From positions 368,093 through 432,092 of the forward strand of contig JBBDJB010000018.1 of assembly GCA_040880125.1 (NCBI GenBank): a DNA stretch of 64,000 bases, written 5' to 3'. Positions 36,516 through 45,230 of the stretch are shown here, piece after piece; the first letter of the stretch is position 1, and each line of letters opens with the position of its first letter. Origin of the DNA: JBBDJB01 sp040880125. GTDB taxonomy: Bacteria; Planctomycetota; Planctomycetia; Pirellulales; JBBDJB01. The translations under genes and the position numbers were made by a program. The notes under the pieces are model-generated. The model ran no database searches, had not been told where the DNA came from, and saw nothing but the letters and a program-made list of their open reading frames with translations.

Positions 36516-37916
36516 ATGACTTCGACCATACAACGCGTCGCCATCCTATTCGCAGGCGGTGCAGCGCCGGCCGCCAATGCGGTGATCTCCGCGGCTGCGA
36601 CCGCGCTGATGAGGTCCGAGGTCGATGTGTTGGGACTCCGTCACGGATTCTCTCGGCTAGAAGGGTTCGACCCGCAGTGTCCCCTGCGACCCGACGAAGA
36701 CTACTTCACACTGAATCCGTCCAACCTCCGCCGATGTCGCAACGCACAAGGTGTTCTCTTAGGAACAGCTCGAAGCCAGCCCGGTGGGCAAGTAAAGTGT
36801 CGAGCCGATTTGGCCGACGCCCGGCTTGCCATGCCGTTACGCCGCACTTACGAAGCGCTTTGTTCCCTTGATGCCGATGCGCTCATCTCCATCGGTGGCG
36901 ACGGCACACTGGAAACGGCTTGCAAACTCAAAATATACCAGGACCAGCTTGGGCCCGAGGTGCGCCGGGTCCGCGTTGTGCACGTGCCGAAAACGATCAA
37001 CAACGATTACACCGGAATCGATTTCGCGTTTGGATACTTCACCGCCGTCGATGCACTTGCGGGAGAAATCCGCAACCTCATCTACGATGCGCAGGCCGGC
37101 AGCGCATATTTCTTTGTTGAAACCATGGGCCGCAGCGCCGGCTGGTTGGCCTACGGTGCCTCCATCGCTGGAGAAGCGACGTTGGTGATCGGAGTCGAGG
37201 ACATCACCGGCGATTGGCGCTCCACGGAAAGGTTCGGAGATCCTAAGACGGGCGAGGCAGGCGGCCGGCCGGTTTTGGACGTGGAACAGGTCGTGAACGA
37301 CATTGTCGAACTCATGCGAGCGCGGGAGCGTGAGGGCAAGGCCTACGGGGTTATCGTCCTCGCAGAAGGGCTCGTCACTTTACTGCCGTTGGAGATGTTG
37401 GGAGACGCCGGCCGAGGTGATCACGACGAGATTCCGATGGACGAAGTGCACTTAGCTCGCCTCTTCGCCGAGATGGTTGCCGACCGATTTGAGCAGGCTA
37501 CCGGACATCGACGAAAGACGACGGGGTTGCAACTCGGCTTCGAGGCGCGGTGTGCCCTGCCACATGCGTTTGATGTCCTACTGGGGAGTCAATTAGGGGT
37601 CGGAGCATGCCGTGCCTTGACTGAGGAAGGCGCCGACGGAGTGATGGTTTCCGTGTCAGGGCAGCTGGAACTGAGATACGTTCCGTTCGAAGAACTCGTG
37701 GACCCGGATTCTTTAGTTACCAAGACACGTTCGATCGACACCAACGGAGATTTTTTCCGGTTAGCCAGGTTTTTGGAGACTGGTGCCAGCGGGCATCGCC
37801 GCACCCCACGTGAAACTCGAGGACAAGGATCCCCATATGGAAACGATTCCGGTCAGTTGGCGCGTACTGGCGCAGACAGCCACAGGCCCCGTCCTCATGC
37901 AGACGATCCACGCTGA
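36516..37916 (+). CDS. 6-phosphofructokinase family protein with substituted catalytic Asp
   Basis: A 466-residue member of the PfkA superfamily, long type. The nucleotide loop FAGGAAPAAN, SIGGDGTLETA (127-131) and the substrate motif MGRSAGWLAYG are clear. The Gly in GGDG points to ATP, while Lys in VPKT points to the pyrophosphate-type motif PKTIDND. Here the motif reads PKTINND (158-164): the Asp that acts as base in known enzymes is Asn. Either the activity is low or the reaction differs. The last 40 residues (RRTPRETRGQGSPYGNDSGQ and onward) look out of frame with any conserved sequence and overlap the next gene by 80 bases. The start at 36516 is an ATG ahead of the first strand. Confidence 0.85.
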   Translation: MTSTIQRVAILFAGGAAPAANAVISAAATALMRSEVDVLGLRHGFSRLEGFDPQCPLRPDEDYFTLNPSNLRRCRNAQGVLLGTARSQPGGQVKCRADLADARLAMPLRRTYEALCSLDADALISIGGDGTLETACKLKIYQDQLGPEVRRVRVVHVPKTINNDYTGIDFAFGYFTAVDALAGEIRNLIYDAQAGSAYFFVETMGRSAGWLAYGASIAGEATLVIGVEDITGDWRSTERFGDPKTGEAGGRPVLDVEQVVNDIVELMRAREREGKAYGVIVLAEGLVTLLPLEMLGDAGRGDHDEIPMDEVHLARLFAEMVADRFEQATGHRRKTTGLQLGFEARCALPHAFDVLLGSQLGVGACRALTEEGADGVMVSVSGQLELRYVPFEELVDPDSLVTKTRSIDTNGDFFRLARFLETGASGHRRTPRETRGQGSPYGNDSGQLARTGADSHRPRPHADDPR

Positions 37917-38100
37917 ATACGCGATGGAGTCGGACAACGGTGCGCTGGGCAGCCAGCCCGAAAGGTCAGAGTTTCAAATCTTGGTTCCTTCGATGGACCG
38001 TGTCTCCGAAGTGGTCGATCAACTCCAGCGGCTACTTCTCGAAAACAGCCGCTGCAGAGTCCAAATGCCGAGTACGGATAAACATTACCGGGAAGAATGA
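37837..38100 (+). CDS. Small hypothetical protein (87 aa)
   Basis: An 87-residue protein (METIPVSWRVLAQTATGPVL, later LVPSMDRVSEVVDQLQRLLL) that starts within the 3' end of the phosphofructokinase-like gene. AAGGATCC precedes the ATG at 37837. No family is recognised. The overlap suggests coupled translation or that the upstream gene suffered a late frameshift that lengthened it. Confidence 0.5.
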   Translation: METIPVSWRVLAQTATGPVLMQTIHAEYAMESDNGALGSQPERSEFQILVPSMDRVSEVVDQLQRLLLENSRCRVQMPSTDKHYREE

Positions 38101-38199
38101 GGTCCCGATTTTACTCTGGTGTGTCTTCCATCCACCAGTTCGTTTGCGTCGACGGTGTGAACTCGTAACTCATGCACTACCGCAGGGAACCCCAATACT

Positions 38200-38433
38200 A
38201 TGGCGAGCGAACAACAGGTTTTGGATCGCTGGCAGAAGCTGTTTCGTGACCAGTTAACACGCGACCAGGACGTATACACGGCCGAACAGCTACTCGAGGA
38301 ATTGCCGGATTGCAGCCCGCTACGGCAACGGCTGACCCAGGAACTTGAAGAGATTTGTTCTTTGAGCGATACCGTTGTATTGCCGGAAAACGAAAAGAAA
38401 CGGCCGAACAATCGTTCGGGTTCCCGCAAATGA
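38200..38433 (+). CDS. Small hypothetical protein (77 aa)
   Basis: A 77-residue acidic helical protein (LDRWQKLFRDQLTRDQDVYT, then EQLLEELPDCSPLRQRLTQE). AGGGAA lies about ten bases before the ATG. It precedes the FHA gene by about 60 bases on the same strand. No family recognised; the spaced helices would suit a small adaptor. Confidence 0.5.
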   Translation: MASEQQVLDRWQKLFRDQLTRDQDVYTAEQLLEELPDCSPLRQRLTQELEEICSLSDTVVLPENEKKRPNNRSGSRK

Positions 38434-38491
38434 GCGCGTACGGCCGGGCCAAAATCCCGGTCTTAATACCTCGCAGTTGGAAGGTGCGGCT

Positions 38492-38836
38492 ATGAAAATC
38501 CGCTTTACGTCAATCGATCCATGGCAGCCCGAACTGGAGCTGTCCTTGGCTGGAAACGCATTGGTCGTCGGTAGCGGCGAGGAATCGGATCTGCGACTGC
38601 GAGACCGTTGGACGAGCCGCAAGCACTGCACAATCCTGGCGTCTGCAGGTTCCCTCGTCGTTCACGATTTGGGGTCCGAAAGGGGGACATTCATCAACGG
38701 TCGCCGAATCAAGCACGCACATTTAAAACCAGGTGACGATCTCACCGTCGGAATCCGCACATTCAAGGTGACGTTCCGCCAACCGGAATCGGCCGCATCG
38801 ACGGACAAAAGGAAATGTGGTAAGCGCGCCTCGTGA
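38492..38836 (+). CDS. FHA-domain protein
   Basis: A 114-residue protein made of one forkhead-associated domain. The phosphothreonine-binding residues are present: VVGSGEESDLRL, then WTSRKHCTI (Ser/Arg, His) and LGSERGTFINGRRI (Gly and Asn). Such domains bind phosphothreonine peptides of kinase substrates. GGAAGG precedes the ATG at 38492. No kinase gene is nearby, so it must act in trans. The small lone FHA is a common form in Planctomycetes. Confidence 0.92.
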   Translation: MKIRFTSIDPWQPELELSLAGNALVVGSGEESDLRLRDRWTSRKHCTILASAGSLVVHDLGSERGTFINGRRIKHAHLKPGDDLTVGIRTFKVTFRQPESAASTDKRKCGKRAS

Positions 38837-39272
38837 GGTGTGATCGAGATTCCGCCTCAGTGTGCGCGCTTGCCGAGCATGCATTTCGCCCTCATCTGAT
38901 TTTGCCCGGGCTAACGTCCACGGATGCATCTCTCTGAACCAATGCACCTTCTATAGTAGACCAGAGGCTCGTGGCAGGTGGCGCACCTGACAGGCTTGTT
39001 TGATGCTGGGCCTATTCCTAAAGCTATCGCCGGAGGTTGTGCTTCGAACCGCCCCTGACTGCGGACACCGTTTCGCCATGCGTCCGAACTGCTCCTGCGC
39101 CGGCTGATGACCGAACGTCGGATTGACCTACAAGCGTTTTACGAGATTCGGTAGTCTTCGCACACACTCGTTCTACCATCTACTCCAAGGTTGTACGGCG
39201 ATCTCGCCAGTGTGTAACAGCCGCGAGGTAGGAGCTCCAGTAGCAACTGTCCCCAAAGAGGTAATCCGACAA
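38837..39272. other. Gap with possible cytochrome c relic
   Basis: About 430 bases. The reverse strand reads PPAIALGIGPASNKPVRCATCHEP, split here as PPAIALGIGPASNK and PVRCATCHEPLVYY, with CxxCH at 38971-38985, in a frame that has no start codon and continues into the methyltransferase region. The forward frame of the next gene is also open here, back to 39123, but its sequence looks non-coding before about 39270. Confidence 0.35.
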
Positions 39273-40100
39273 GTGGACACGACGCATCGGAAGTGCCCGT
39301 TGTGCGATCGCAGCAATCTTCACCTGCCCCGGTCTCGATACTCCAGAGAGCCGTGGCGTCTCAAGGCTTGCTGGCATTGCGAGCTGTTGTACCTTGAGAA
39401 CGCCCCGCCGGTCGATTCGCTAGCCGATGTGTACGGATGGTCCGCCTCCTCCCATGCGGAAAACCAGCGTCGCCTCAATGAGCGGCCGGTAACCGGACGC
39501 ATCAAAACCCACTGGAAGCACTTGCGCCGTCGATGGCTACGGCACCGCAAGTTGGAACGATTAATCGCCCGCTATGCCCCAACGGGCAACTTGGTCGATA
39601 TCGGTTGCGGGCGTGGTTCGTTGTTCTCTCGACTTTCCTCGAACCTTGTCCCATACGGCATTGAGATCGATTCGCTCGCGCTTAAGGTGGCGCAGCATCG
39701 AGCCACCGCACGTGGCGGAGAAGTTGTCCACGCGGACGCGATCGGTGGACTGCAGGAACTAGAGCAGTCGCTTGGGCTGGGTGGAGTGTCCGTGATTGTG
39801 ATGCACTCCTACCTTGAGCACGAAGTCGCGCCGCTAACGGTGTTGCGGATCGCCGAGCGTTTGCTCGTCCCCAAGGGCGCCGTCATTATCAAGGTTCCAA
39901 ATCTCGACTGCTGGAATCGGCACTTCCGTGGCCGCGAGTGGCCTGGCTTTCGCTTTCCGGATCACGTCAACTACTTTACACCGGAAACGCTGGCGCGACT
40001 TGTCACCAAGTCGGGATTGGCGATTGCGCGGTTTGGCTTGCGAGATCGCTCGCCGACGAGCGACAACATGTGGCTCGTGGCAAGAAAAGCCGGGAACTAA
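39273..40100 (+). CDS. Zinc-ribbon class I SAM methyltransferase
   Basis: About 275 residues. A zinc ribbon (RKCPLCDRSN and KACWHCELLYL) is followed by a methyltransferase: LVDIGCGRGSLFSRL is the AdoMet loop, PYGIEIDSLAL the ribose-binding acidic residue, and VIVMHSYLEHEVAPLTVL the type-12 family motif. The C-terminal FRFPDHVNYFTPETLARL block fits enzymes that act on sugars or quinone-like lipids. The GTG start at 39273 has AGAGGT upstream; the frame is open to 39123. It shares its plan with the gene at 28.5 kb. Confidence 0.85.
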   Translation: MDTTHRKCPLCDRSNLHLPRSRYSREPWRLKACWHCELLYLENAPPVDSLADVYGWSASSHAENQRRLNERPVTGRIKTHWKHLRRRWLRHRKLERLIARYAPTGNLVDIGCGRGSLFSRLSSNLVPYGIEIDSLALKVAQHRATARGGEVVHADAIGGLQELEQSLGLGGVSVIVMHSYLEHEVAPLTVLRIAERLLVPKGAVIIKVPNLDCWNRHFRGREWPGFRFPDHVNYFTPETLARLVTKSGLAIARFGLRDRSPTSDNMWLVARKAGN

Positions 40101-40168
40101 ATATCCCCGGCTTTCGAGCGCATGCCGCACGCAGCCCATGCACGAATATTTAGCAACGGCGAATTCAA

Positions 40169-41116
40169 ATGAACACCACGTCGCTCCGGTCCCGCTTTCG
40201 CGGAGTGCTCCTTGGCGTAGCTGTTGGCGATGCACTTGGAGCGCCCTTCGAAGGCAATGCCCACGTATCGCCGAACTCGGTAAACCTGCTGACGACTCAA
40301 CCACACGACTTGCGATACACCGACGACACACACATGACGATCGGAATGGCCGAGTCGCTCTTGAGCCGGCGGGGCTTCGACGGCGCTCACATGGCGGAAA
40401 CCTTTGCGCGCAACTTCGACGCGGAGCCATGGCGGGGTTATGGACCGGGCCCTCCGCTGGTTTTTCGGGCGCTGCGACAGGGAGTGGCGTGGGACGAGGC
40501 TGGCCCCATGCTTTTCGGCGGGAGTGGTTCCTTTGGAAACGGAGCGGCGATGCGCGTCGCGCCCGCCGCACTCTACGCGTTTGCCGATCTGGACTGCGTC
40601 GAATGGTTGGCCCGACAGACGGCACGAATCACCCACGCCCATGAATTGGGTACCGACGGCGCAGCAATCCAGGCCTGTGCCATTGCCAGATTGGTTGCGA
40701 CACCCGTCGAAGAGGAGCTGGATCCGCACGAGTTTTTGAGCGAATTGATCCTCAGGGCACGGTCGGACGCATTTCGATTTGCCATCGAACGCGTCGGATC
40801 GCTTTCGCCGAATGCCCATCCCGCGATCGTGGCGAACGCCCTGGGGAACGGTGTCGAAGCTCATCGATCGGTGCCGGCAGCGCTCTATTGGTTCTTGAGT
40901 TCCCGTAAATCGCTGCCAAATGCCGTTTGCGGTGCGATTGCGATGGGGGGTGACACCGATACCATTGCGAGCATGGCCGGGGCGTTGAGCGGGGCGTGGC
41001 TCGGGGAGGAGGCGATTCATGAGAGCTGGCAGACGAAACTCGAAAACGCTGAGCAACTTCGGCGCTTCGCCGACGGATTGCTGCAGTTGGTGGACGATGG
41101 AGAACCCTCCGATTAG
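40169..41116 (+). CDS. ADP-ribosylglycohydrolase family protein
   Basis: A 315-residue DraG/ARH-type protein. Metal-binding motifs are present: GVAVGDALGAPFEG, RYTDDTHMTIG, GSFGNGAAMRVAP and the C-terminal GGDTDTIASMAGAL, which holds the second pair of Asp residues. The family removes ADP-ribose from proteins, or hydrolyses related N- or O-glycosidic bonds, with two magnesium ions. No ADP-ribosyltransferase lies nearby. The ATG at 40169 precedes the first conserved strand directly. Confidence 0.94.
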   Translation: MNTTSLRSRFRGVLLGVAVGDALGAPFEGNAHVSPNSVNLLTTQPHDLRYTDDTHMTIGMAESLLSRRGFDGAHMAETFARNFDAEPWRGYGPGPPLVFRALRQGVAWDEAGPMLFGGSGSFGNGAAMRVAPAALYAFADLDCVEWLARQTARITHAHELGTDGAAIQACAIARLVATPVEEELDPHEFLSELILRARSDAFRFAIERVGSLSPNAHPAIVANALGNGVEAHRSVPAALYWFLSSRKSLPNAVCGAIAMGGDTDTIASMAGALSGAWLGEEAIHESWQTKLENAEQLRRFADGLLQLVDDGEPSD

Positions 41117-41190
41117 CTGCGAGCGGGAACGCTAGTTGCATAACCTTCTCCAAGAATTACGAAATTGGGTTCATTGAGAGGAGTGTTCAG

Positions 41191-41634
41191 ATGTCCGTTC
41201 AAGAAGTGATGACCCGAGAAATCGCCTGCTGCCCACCCGACGCGAAGCTCACGGAGGTCGCCCGCTTGATGGTCGACCACGACTGTGGTGCAATTCCGGT
41301 GGTCGAAAGCCAATCGAGCAAGAAGCTTGTGGGAATTGTGACAGATCGGGATATTGTGCGGCGGACCGTAGCGGAGGGAAAGAATCCGCTCGAAATGACC
41401 GCCGAAAGTTGCATGTCCACGTCCGTCGTCTCCGCGGCGCCCGACGCTTCTCTGGAGGAGTGCAGCGACTTGATGGAAGAGCATCAGATACGGCGCATCC
41501 CGGTGGTCGACGATAAGGGCATCTGCTGCGGCGTCGTCTCGCAAGCCGATGTAGCGAGGAAAGGGTCCGACCGTATGACGTCGGAAGTCGTAAAGAAAGT
41601 TTCTCAGCCGACGCAGGAGGCGTCCAGAACCTAG
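41191..41634 (+). CDS. Tandem CBS-domain protein
   Basis: A 147-residue protein of two CBS units: VQEVMTREIACCPPDAKLTE with IVTDRDIVRR in the first, and CMSTSVVSAAPDASLEECSD with IPVVDDKGICCGVVSQADVA in the second. Pairs of this type bind adenine nucleotides and act as energy sensors. GAGAGGAG lies about ten bases before the ATG. It follows the ADP-ribosylglycohydrolase gene by 74 bases and may be part of the same operon. Confidence 0.93.
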   Translation: MSVQEVMTREIACCPPDAKLTEVARLMVDHDCGAIPVVESQSSKKLVGIVTDRDIVRRTVAEGKNPLEMTAESCMSTSVVSAAPDASLEECSDLMEEHQIRRIPVVDDKGICCGVVSQADVARKGSDRMTSEVVKKVSQPTQEASRT

Positions 41635-42203
41635 GTCAACCGTGGGGCCCGCCGGCGGGACCGGGCGACAAAAGGTGGACGGGCCCGACAATCTGACGGC
41701 ATAGGGCGCACATGGTTGTCCAGTCCAATTCCAGGTGACCAAGGTGCAAAGGTAGCTAGGCCGCCTTACCTGGCGCAACGCTTCACCTACTTTCAGATCG
41801 TTCGAAGCGACGAACTGACGACGAATTCATCCTTTCACGATGATCGACTCGTTCAATAAGGACTCCCTGAAGTGACCGCGTAACCTGAGAAGCTGTCTGG
41901 CTCGCTGCCACACATTCGCGGTGGCGCGACCTTTTTGGCGCGAGCGAAGCCCAAGCCAGTGCCAGTGAGCAGCCGACTGGGGCGCGCCTCTAATGCGACT
42001 AACGCGGCCGACACTCTTCGAACGACCGGCATTCAAAGCCGAACGAGGGGTGACAGGTCAGCCACAATGAGCGACAATATGGCCGCCACGAAGTAAGGCC
42101 GGTACTGGGCACGGCCCTTCGTCCTCAGGCGTCCCTGACTGGGCGTCCTTCTCAATCTGCACGGGCTCCTTCTGTACCCGTGCCCGCAATCAATCCCTGC
42201 TCG
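41635..42203. other. Gap before the HelD-like gene
   Basis: About 570 bases with no gene I can support on either strand. Long reverse frames here are extensions of the antisense of the CBS gene. No RNA gene, hairpin terminator or repeat was recognised. Confidence 0.4.
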
Positions 42204-44330
42204 ATGAATGAGAAGATGGCTGAGAATCGAATCAACGCAACTGAAGCCGACGAACGCAACTACTTGGAACACGTGAAAGGCCGAATCACTTCTGAGCTGG
42301 ATGCCGTCAATCGACGCATCCGCACGCGGCACGCGGAAATGCAGGACCTTCAGAAATACTTGCAGGAGAACAAGGCGGATATGGACCATGCCGAGAAGGC
42401 TTCGACCCGGCAGTCGGTCAATACGATGACGACCATCGGTGAGGAAGCACTCGGACAAAGGACACGCCTGGCGAAGCTCCTGTCGTCGCCGTACTTCGGA
42501 AGGATCGACGTCGACGCGCCGGACGCCGAGGAAACTCGCCCCACCTACATCGGCATACACTCGCTATACGATGGAGATACCGAGACACAGCTCGTGCACG
42601 ACTGGCGGGCGCCCATCGCGAGCATGTTCTACGAATTCGAACTCGGCGACGCCCACTACGACGCTCCTGAGGGGCGCATCGAGTGTCAGCTCCTGCTCAA
42701 ACGGCAGTATCGCATTGAAGATCGTGAACTCAAGTTTATGCTCGAGTCATCCCTGAACATCCAGGATGACGTGCTCCAGGAAGAGCTGAGCAGGGCTTCT
42801 GATGACAAGATGAAGAATATCGTCGCGACCATCCAACGCGACCAAAATGCCATCATCCGCAATGATCAGGCACATACGCTCATCATCCAGGGAGCGGCGG
42901 GTTCCGGCAAAACCTCTATCGCGCTCCACCGAATCGCATTCTTACTGTACAAGTATCGCGATTCCGTCCGCTCCGACGAAATCCTCATCGTCTCCCCCAA
43001 CAAAGTGTTTGCCCACTACATCTCTCAGGTTCTGCCGGAGTTGGGCGAAGAGATGATTCAAGAGACGACGATGGAGCAGCTCGCGTCCGAACTTGTGGAC
43101 CACAAGATCAAGTTTCAATCCTTTGCCGAGCAAGTCTCCGATCTGCTCAACTGCCGGGATGAACGGCTCGGCCAGAGGGTCGCTTTCAAGTCCACGCCTG
43201 AGTTCCTGAGGAAGCTCGATGAGTACGGGCGCCGCGTCACGGGGAGCCAAATCAATGCGGCCGACCTCCAAATCGGACTGATCACGATCGAAGCCAAGTG
43301 GATCGAGGACCAATTCCGCAGGAGCACCAAGCGCACCGCCAACGAACAAGTAACCTCGGTACTGAACGCCATCGTCGAACACATGCGAGACAGTCATCGG
43401 AAGGATGTCGTTGGCGAAGATCGAACCAGGCTGCGGGCCGAACTCAAACGCATGATCGCAAACACGACGCTTAAGACGCTATACAAGGAGTTCTACGCGT
43501 GGTTGGGGGAGCCGCAGATGTTCAAGCTCTCTCGGGGCGGCACGTACGAGTACTCGGACATCTTCCCGCTGATCTACCTCAAAATAATGCTCGACGGCGT
43601 ACCTGCGATTCGCCGTGCCAAACACGTCGTCATCGACGAGATGCAGGATTACACGCCGGTTCAGTATGAAGTAATCGGCAGGCTCTTCTCCTGCAAGAAG
43701 ACGATCCTGGGCGATCACAATCAATCGGTCAGTCCCCTCAGTTCATCGTCTGCGGAAGCGATCCAAAGGACTCTTCCCGGGTCCGAGTGCATGTACATGC
43801 ACAAGAGCTATCGATCGACGCTTCAGATTACTCGATTGGCGCAGTCCATTCAGCATAACGCTGACCTCGTCCCCATCGAGCGCCACGGTGTGATGCCGAG
43901 TGTAGTAGCGTGTACCGATTTCGAGCAGGAAGTAGAGGAAGTCCGCCGGGCGGTGCGCGAGTTCCAGGAGTCCGATCACAACTCGTTGGGGATCATCTGC
44001 AAGACTCAGGATCAGGCGAACAAACTCTACGACAGCATGGCCGACCTGCACGAAGCAGTGCGCCTCCTCGATTCCGATAGCACGGTCTTCAGTGGCGGAG
44101 GGATGGTCGTGACGGCCTTTCTGGCAAAGGGACTGGAGTTCGATCAGGTTATTCTGCCCTTCTGCAGCGACAAGCAGTATCACGCCATCATCGATCGGCA
44201 CATGCTTTACGTCGGATGCACCCGCGCGATGCACAGGCTGTGTATCACGTATAGTCACACGCCTTCACGTTTCCTGAAGGAGGCCCTTGACCAGTCCGTA
44301 GTAGATCACCACCGCGCGGACGTTGCGTGA
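42204..44330 (+). CDS. helD: HelD-like superfamily 1 helicase
   Basis: About 708 residues. The N-terminal coiled coil (YLEHVKGRITSELDAVNRRI onward) is the arm that enters the RNA polymerase secondary channel in HelD proteins. A typical RPTYIGIHSLYDGDTETQLV and VHDWRAPIASMFYEF block follows. The UvrD-like motor has Walker A QGAAGSGKTSIALHR, Walker B VVIDEMQDYTPVQYE, motif III LGDHNQSV, motif IV SYRST and motif VI MLYVGCTRAMHRL. HelD clears or recycles stalled RNA polymerase. The start is uncertain between GTG 42180, ATG 42204 and ATG 42216. The gene stands alone. Confidence 0.87.
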   Translation: MNEKMAENRINATEADERNYLEHVKGRITSELDAVNRRIRTRHAEMQDLQKYLQENKADMDHAEKASTRQSVNTMTTIGEEALGQRTRLAKLLSSPYFGRIDVDAPDAEETRPTYIGIHSLYDGDTETQLVHDWRAPIASMFYEFELGDAHYDAPEGRIECQLLLKRQYRIEDRELKFMLESSLNIQDDVLQEELSRASDDKMKNIVATIQRDQNAIIRNDQAHTLIIQGAAGSGKTSIALHRIAFLLYKYRDSVRSDEILIVSPNKVFAHYISQVLPELGEEMIQETTMEQLASELVDHKIKFQSFAEQVSDLLNCRDERLGQRVAFKSTPEFLRKLDEYGRRVTGSQINAADLQIGLITIEAKWIEDQFRRSTKRTANEQVTSVLNAIVEHMRDSHRKDVVGEDRTRLRAELKRMIANTTLKTLYKEFYAWLGEPQMFKLSRGGTYEYSDIFPLIYLKIMLDGVPAIRRAKHVVIDEMQDYTPVQYEVIGRLFSCKKTILGDHNQSVSPLSSSSAEAIQRTLPGSECMYMHKSYRSTLQITRLAQSIQHNADLVPIERHGVMPSVVACTDFEQEVEEVRRAVREFQESDHNSLGIICKTQDQANKLYDSMADLHEAVRLLDSDSTVFSGGGMVVTAFLAKGLEFDQVILPFCSDKQYHAIIDRHMLYVGCTRAMHRLCITYSHTPSRFLKEALDQSVVDHHRADVA

Positions 44331-44369
44331 GATCGAGGCCGTCTTAGGCAAGAGGCGCGATCAATCCAA

Positions 44370-44534
44370 CTACTGACACCGGCGTGTCCGCTCGCGATCG
44401 GTCACCATTACCTTCGAGGGGAGTTTTGACCGGAGAATCTGGTTCTCGATCTTCAGATAGCGGATCTGGGCTGCCAGCTCCTTTTGGGTCGCCCCGGCGA
44501 TCACCAGCAGGAGGGAGTGGTAGAGATTCTTCAT
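44370..44534 (-). pseudogene. Truncated integrase-type transposase N-terminus
   Basis: The 54-codon reverse frame reads MKNLYHSLLLVIAGATQKEL, then AAQIRYLKIENQILRSKLPS and VMVTDRERTRR before a stop. This is the start of a transposase family with an integrase core that is very common in Planctomycetes; the remaining 250-300 residues, including the DDE core, are missing. It is a broken insertion next to the following gene-poor stretch. Confidence 0.75.
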
Positions 44535-45230
44535 GGCGGTAGAATGGCCGGTGCCTCGGGAATATCAGGGAAAACTTCATTTTTGCACCCCGCCTAGACG
44601 GTGCGTAGGGGCCCAATCCGGTCCTCGCACCAACTTGTCTGTGAACCGCCGCCGGGTGATGGCGCTCATGCGCTCCCGGTGGCCACTGACGGCTGGCCAA
44701 TCACTTCTAGCGCTCTCTGTTTTGAAAGCGTTGTCTTCGGGGTCCGCTCGCAACCCCTGCCCAAATTCAGGAAAGCGTTGCATCCGCTTGATGCGACCGA
44801 AAGCAACTCCGAATCGTCAAGTCCCTGCGCTGATTCGACTTCCGCAGATCGAAAAACAGAGAATGGTTACGAAGAGGGTTCTGCACGGGGAGTTCTTTCC
44901 GTTTACGGAAACTCTGCCGACAGACGGGTTAACGCACAGCGCCGAGAGTTTCCGCTCTCGGCGTTTTTGCGTTTCTGCGGCTTTGTCGCAAGGGTTTTCG
45001 CAGATTTGGACGCGCTCACGGCGCTCTCGATTTCGGAAGAGAACGTTCGGGGTTCGAACGCAACCCCACTAGTTGCCATCGTGCCTCAGAGAATCGAGAG
45101 AAGAACTCTCGGACTCTCTGATTAACAGACCCGCCGGAGTTAGCAGGCCGGTTCTTCTCGCAAACCAGTTCGTCATCTCGAACCGGAACCCAGTAGGTTA
45201 ACCAATAGAGGCGTCGTGGAAACGCTGCAT
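44535..45230. other. Gene-poor stretch between relic and nucleotidyltransferase
   Basis: About 700 bases. Two overlapping forward frames of about 175 codons (44533-45125) have Ser/Arg-rich, family-less products and no ribosome binding site, so I do not call them. The stretch holds a clear terminator (listed separately) and, just before it, a short inverted repeat TTCCG/CGGAA at about 44897-44910. Two related GGGG-CAACCCC stem-loops lie at about 44737 and 45048. Confidence 0.4.
44940..44968 (+). terminator. Rho-independent terminator
   Basis: Nine perfect pairs, CGCCGAGAG with CTCTCGGCG, around the six-base loop TTTCCG, followed by TTTTT. No gene with a matching 3' end is recognised upstream on this strand, which hints at a lost gene or a small RNA. 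Confidence 0.85.

Noticed and set aside
41113..41778. Reverse open frame of about 221 codons
   Set aside because: Complement of the CBS-domain gene, which has a good ribosome binding site and clear CBS motifs.
45040..45072. tRNA-like T-arm (GGGGTTCGAACGCAACCCC)
   Set aside because: The loop is too long for a T-arm and no acceptor, D or anticodon arm can be folded upstream.
44533..45125. Two overlapping forward frames of about 175-180 codons
   Set aside because: No ribosome binding site or family pattern, and a strong terminator hairpin lies within them.
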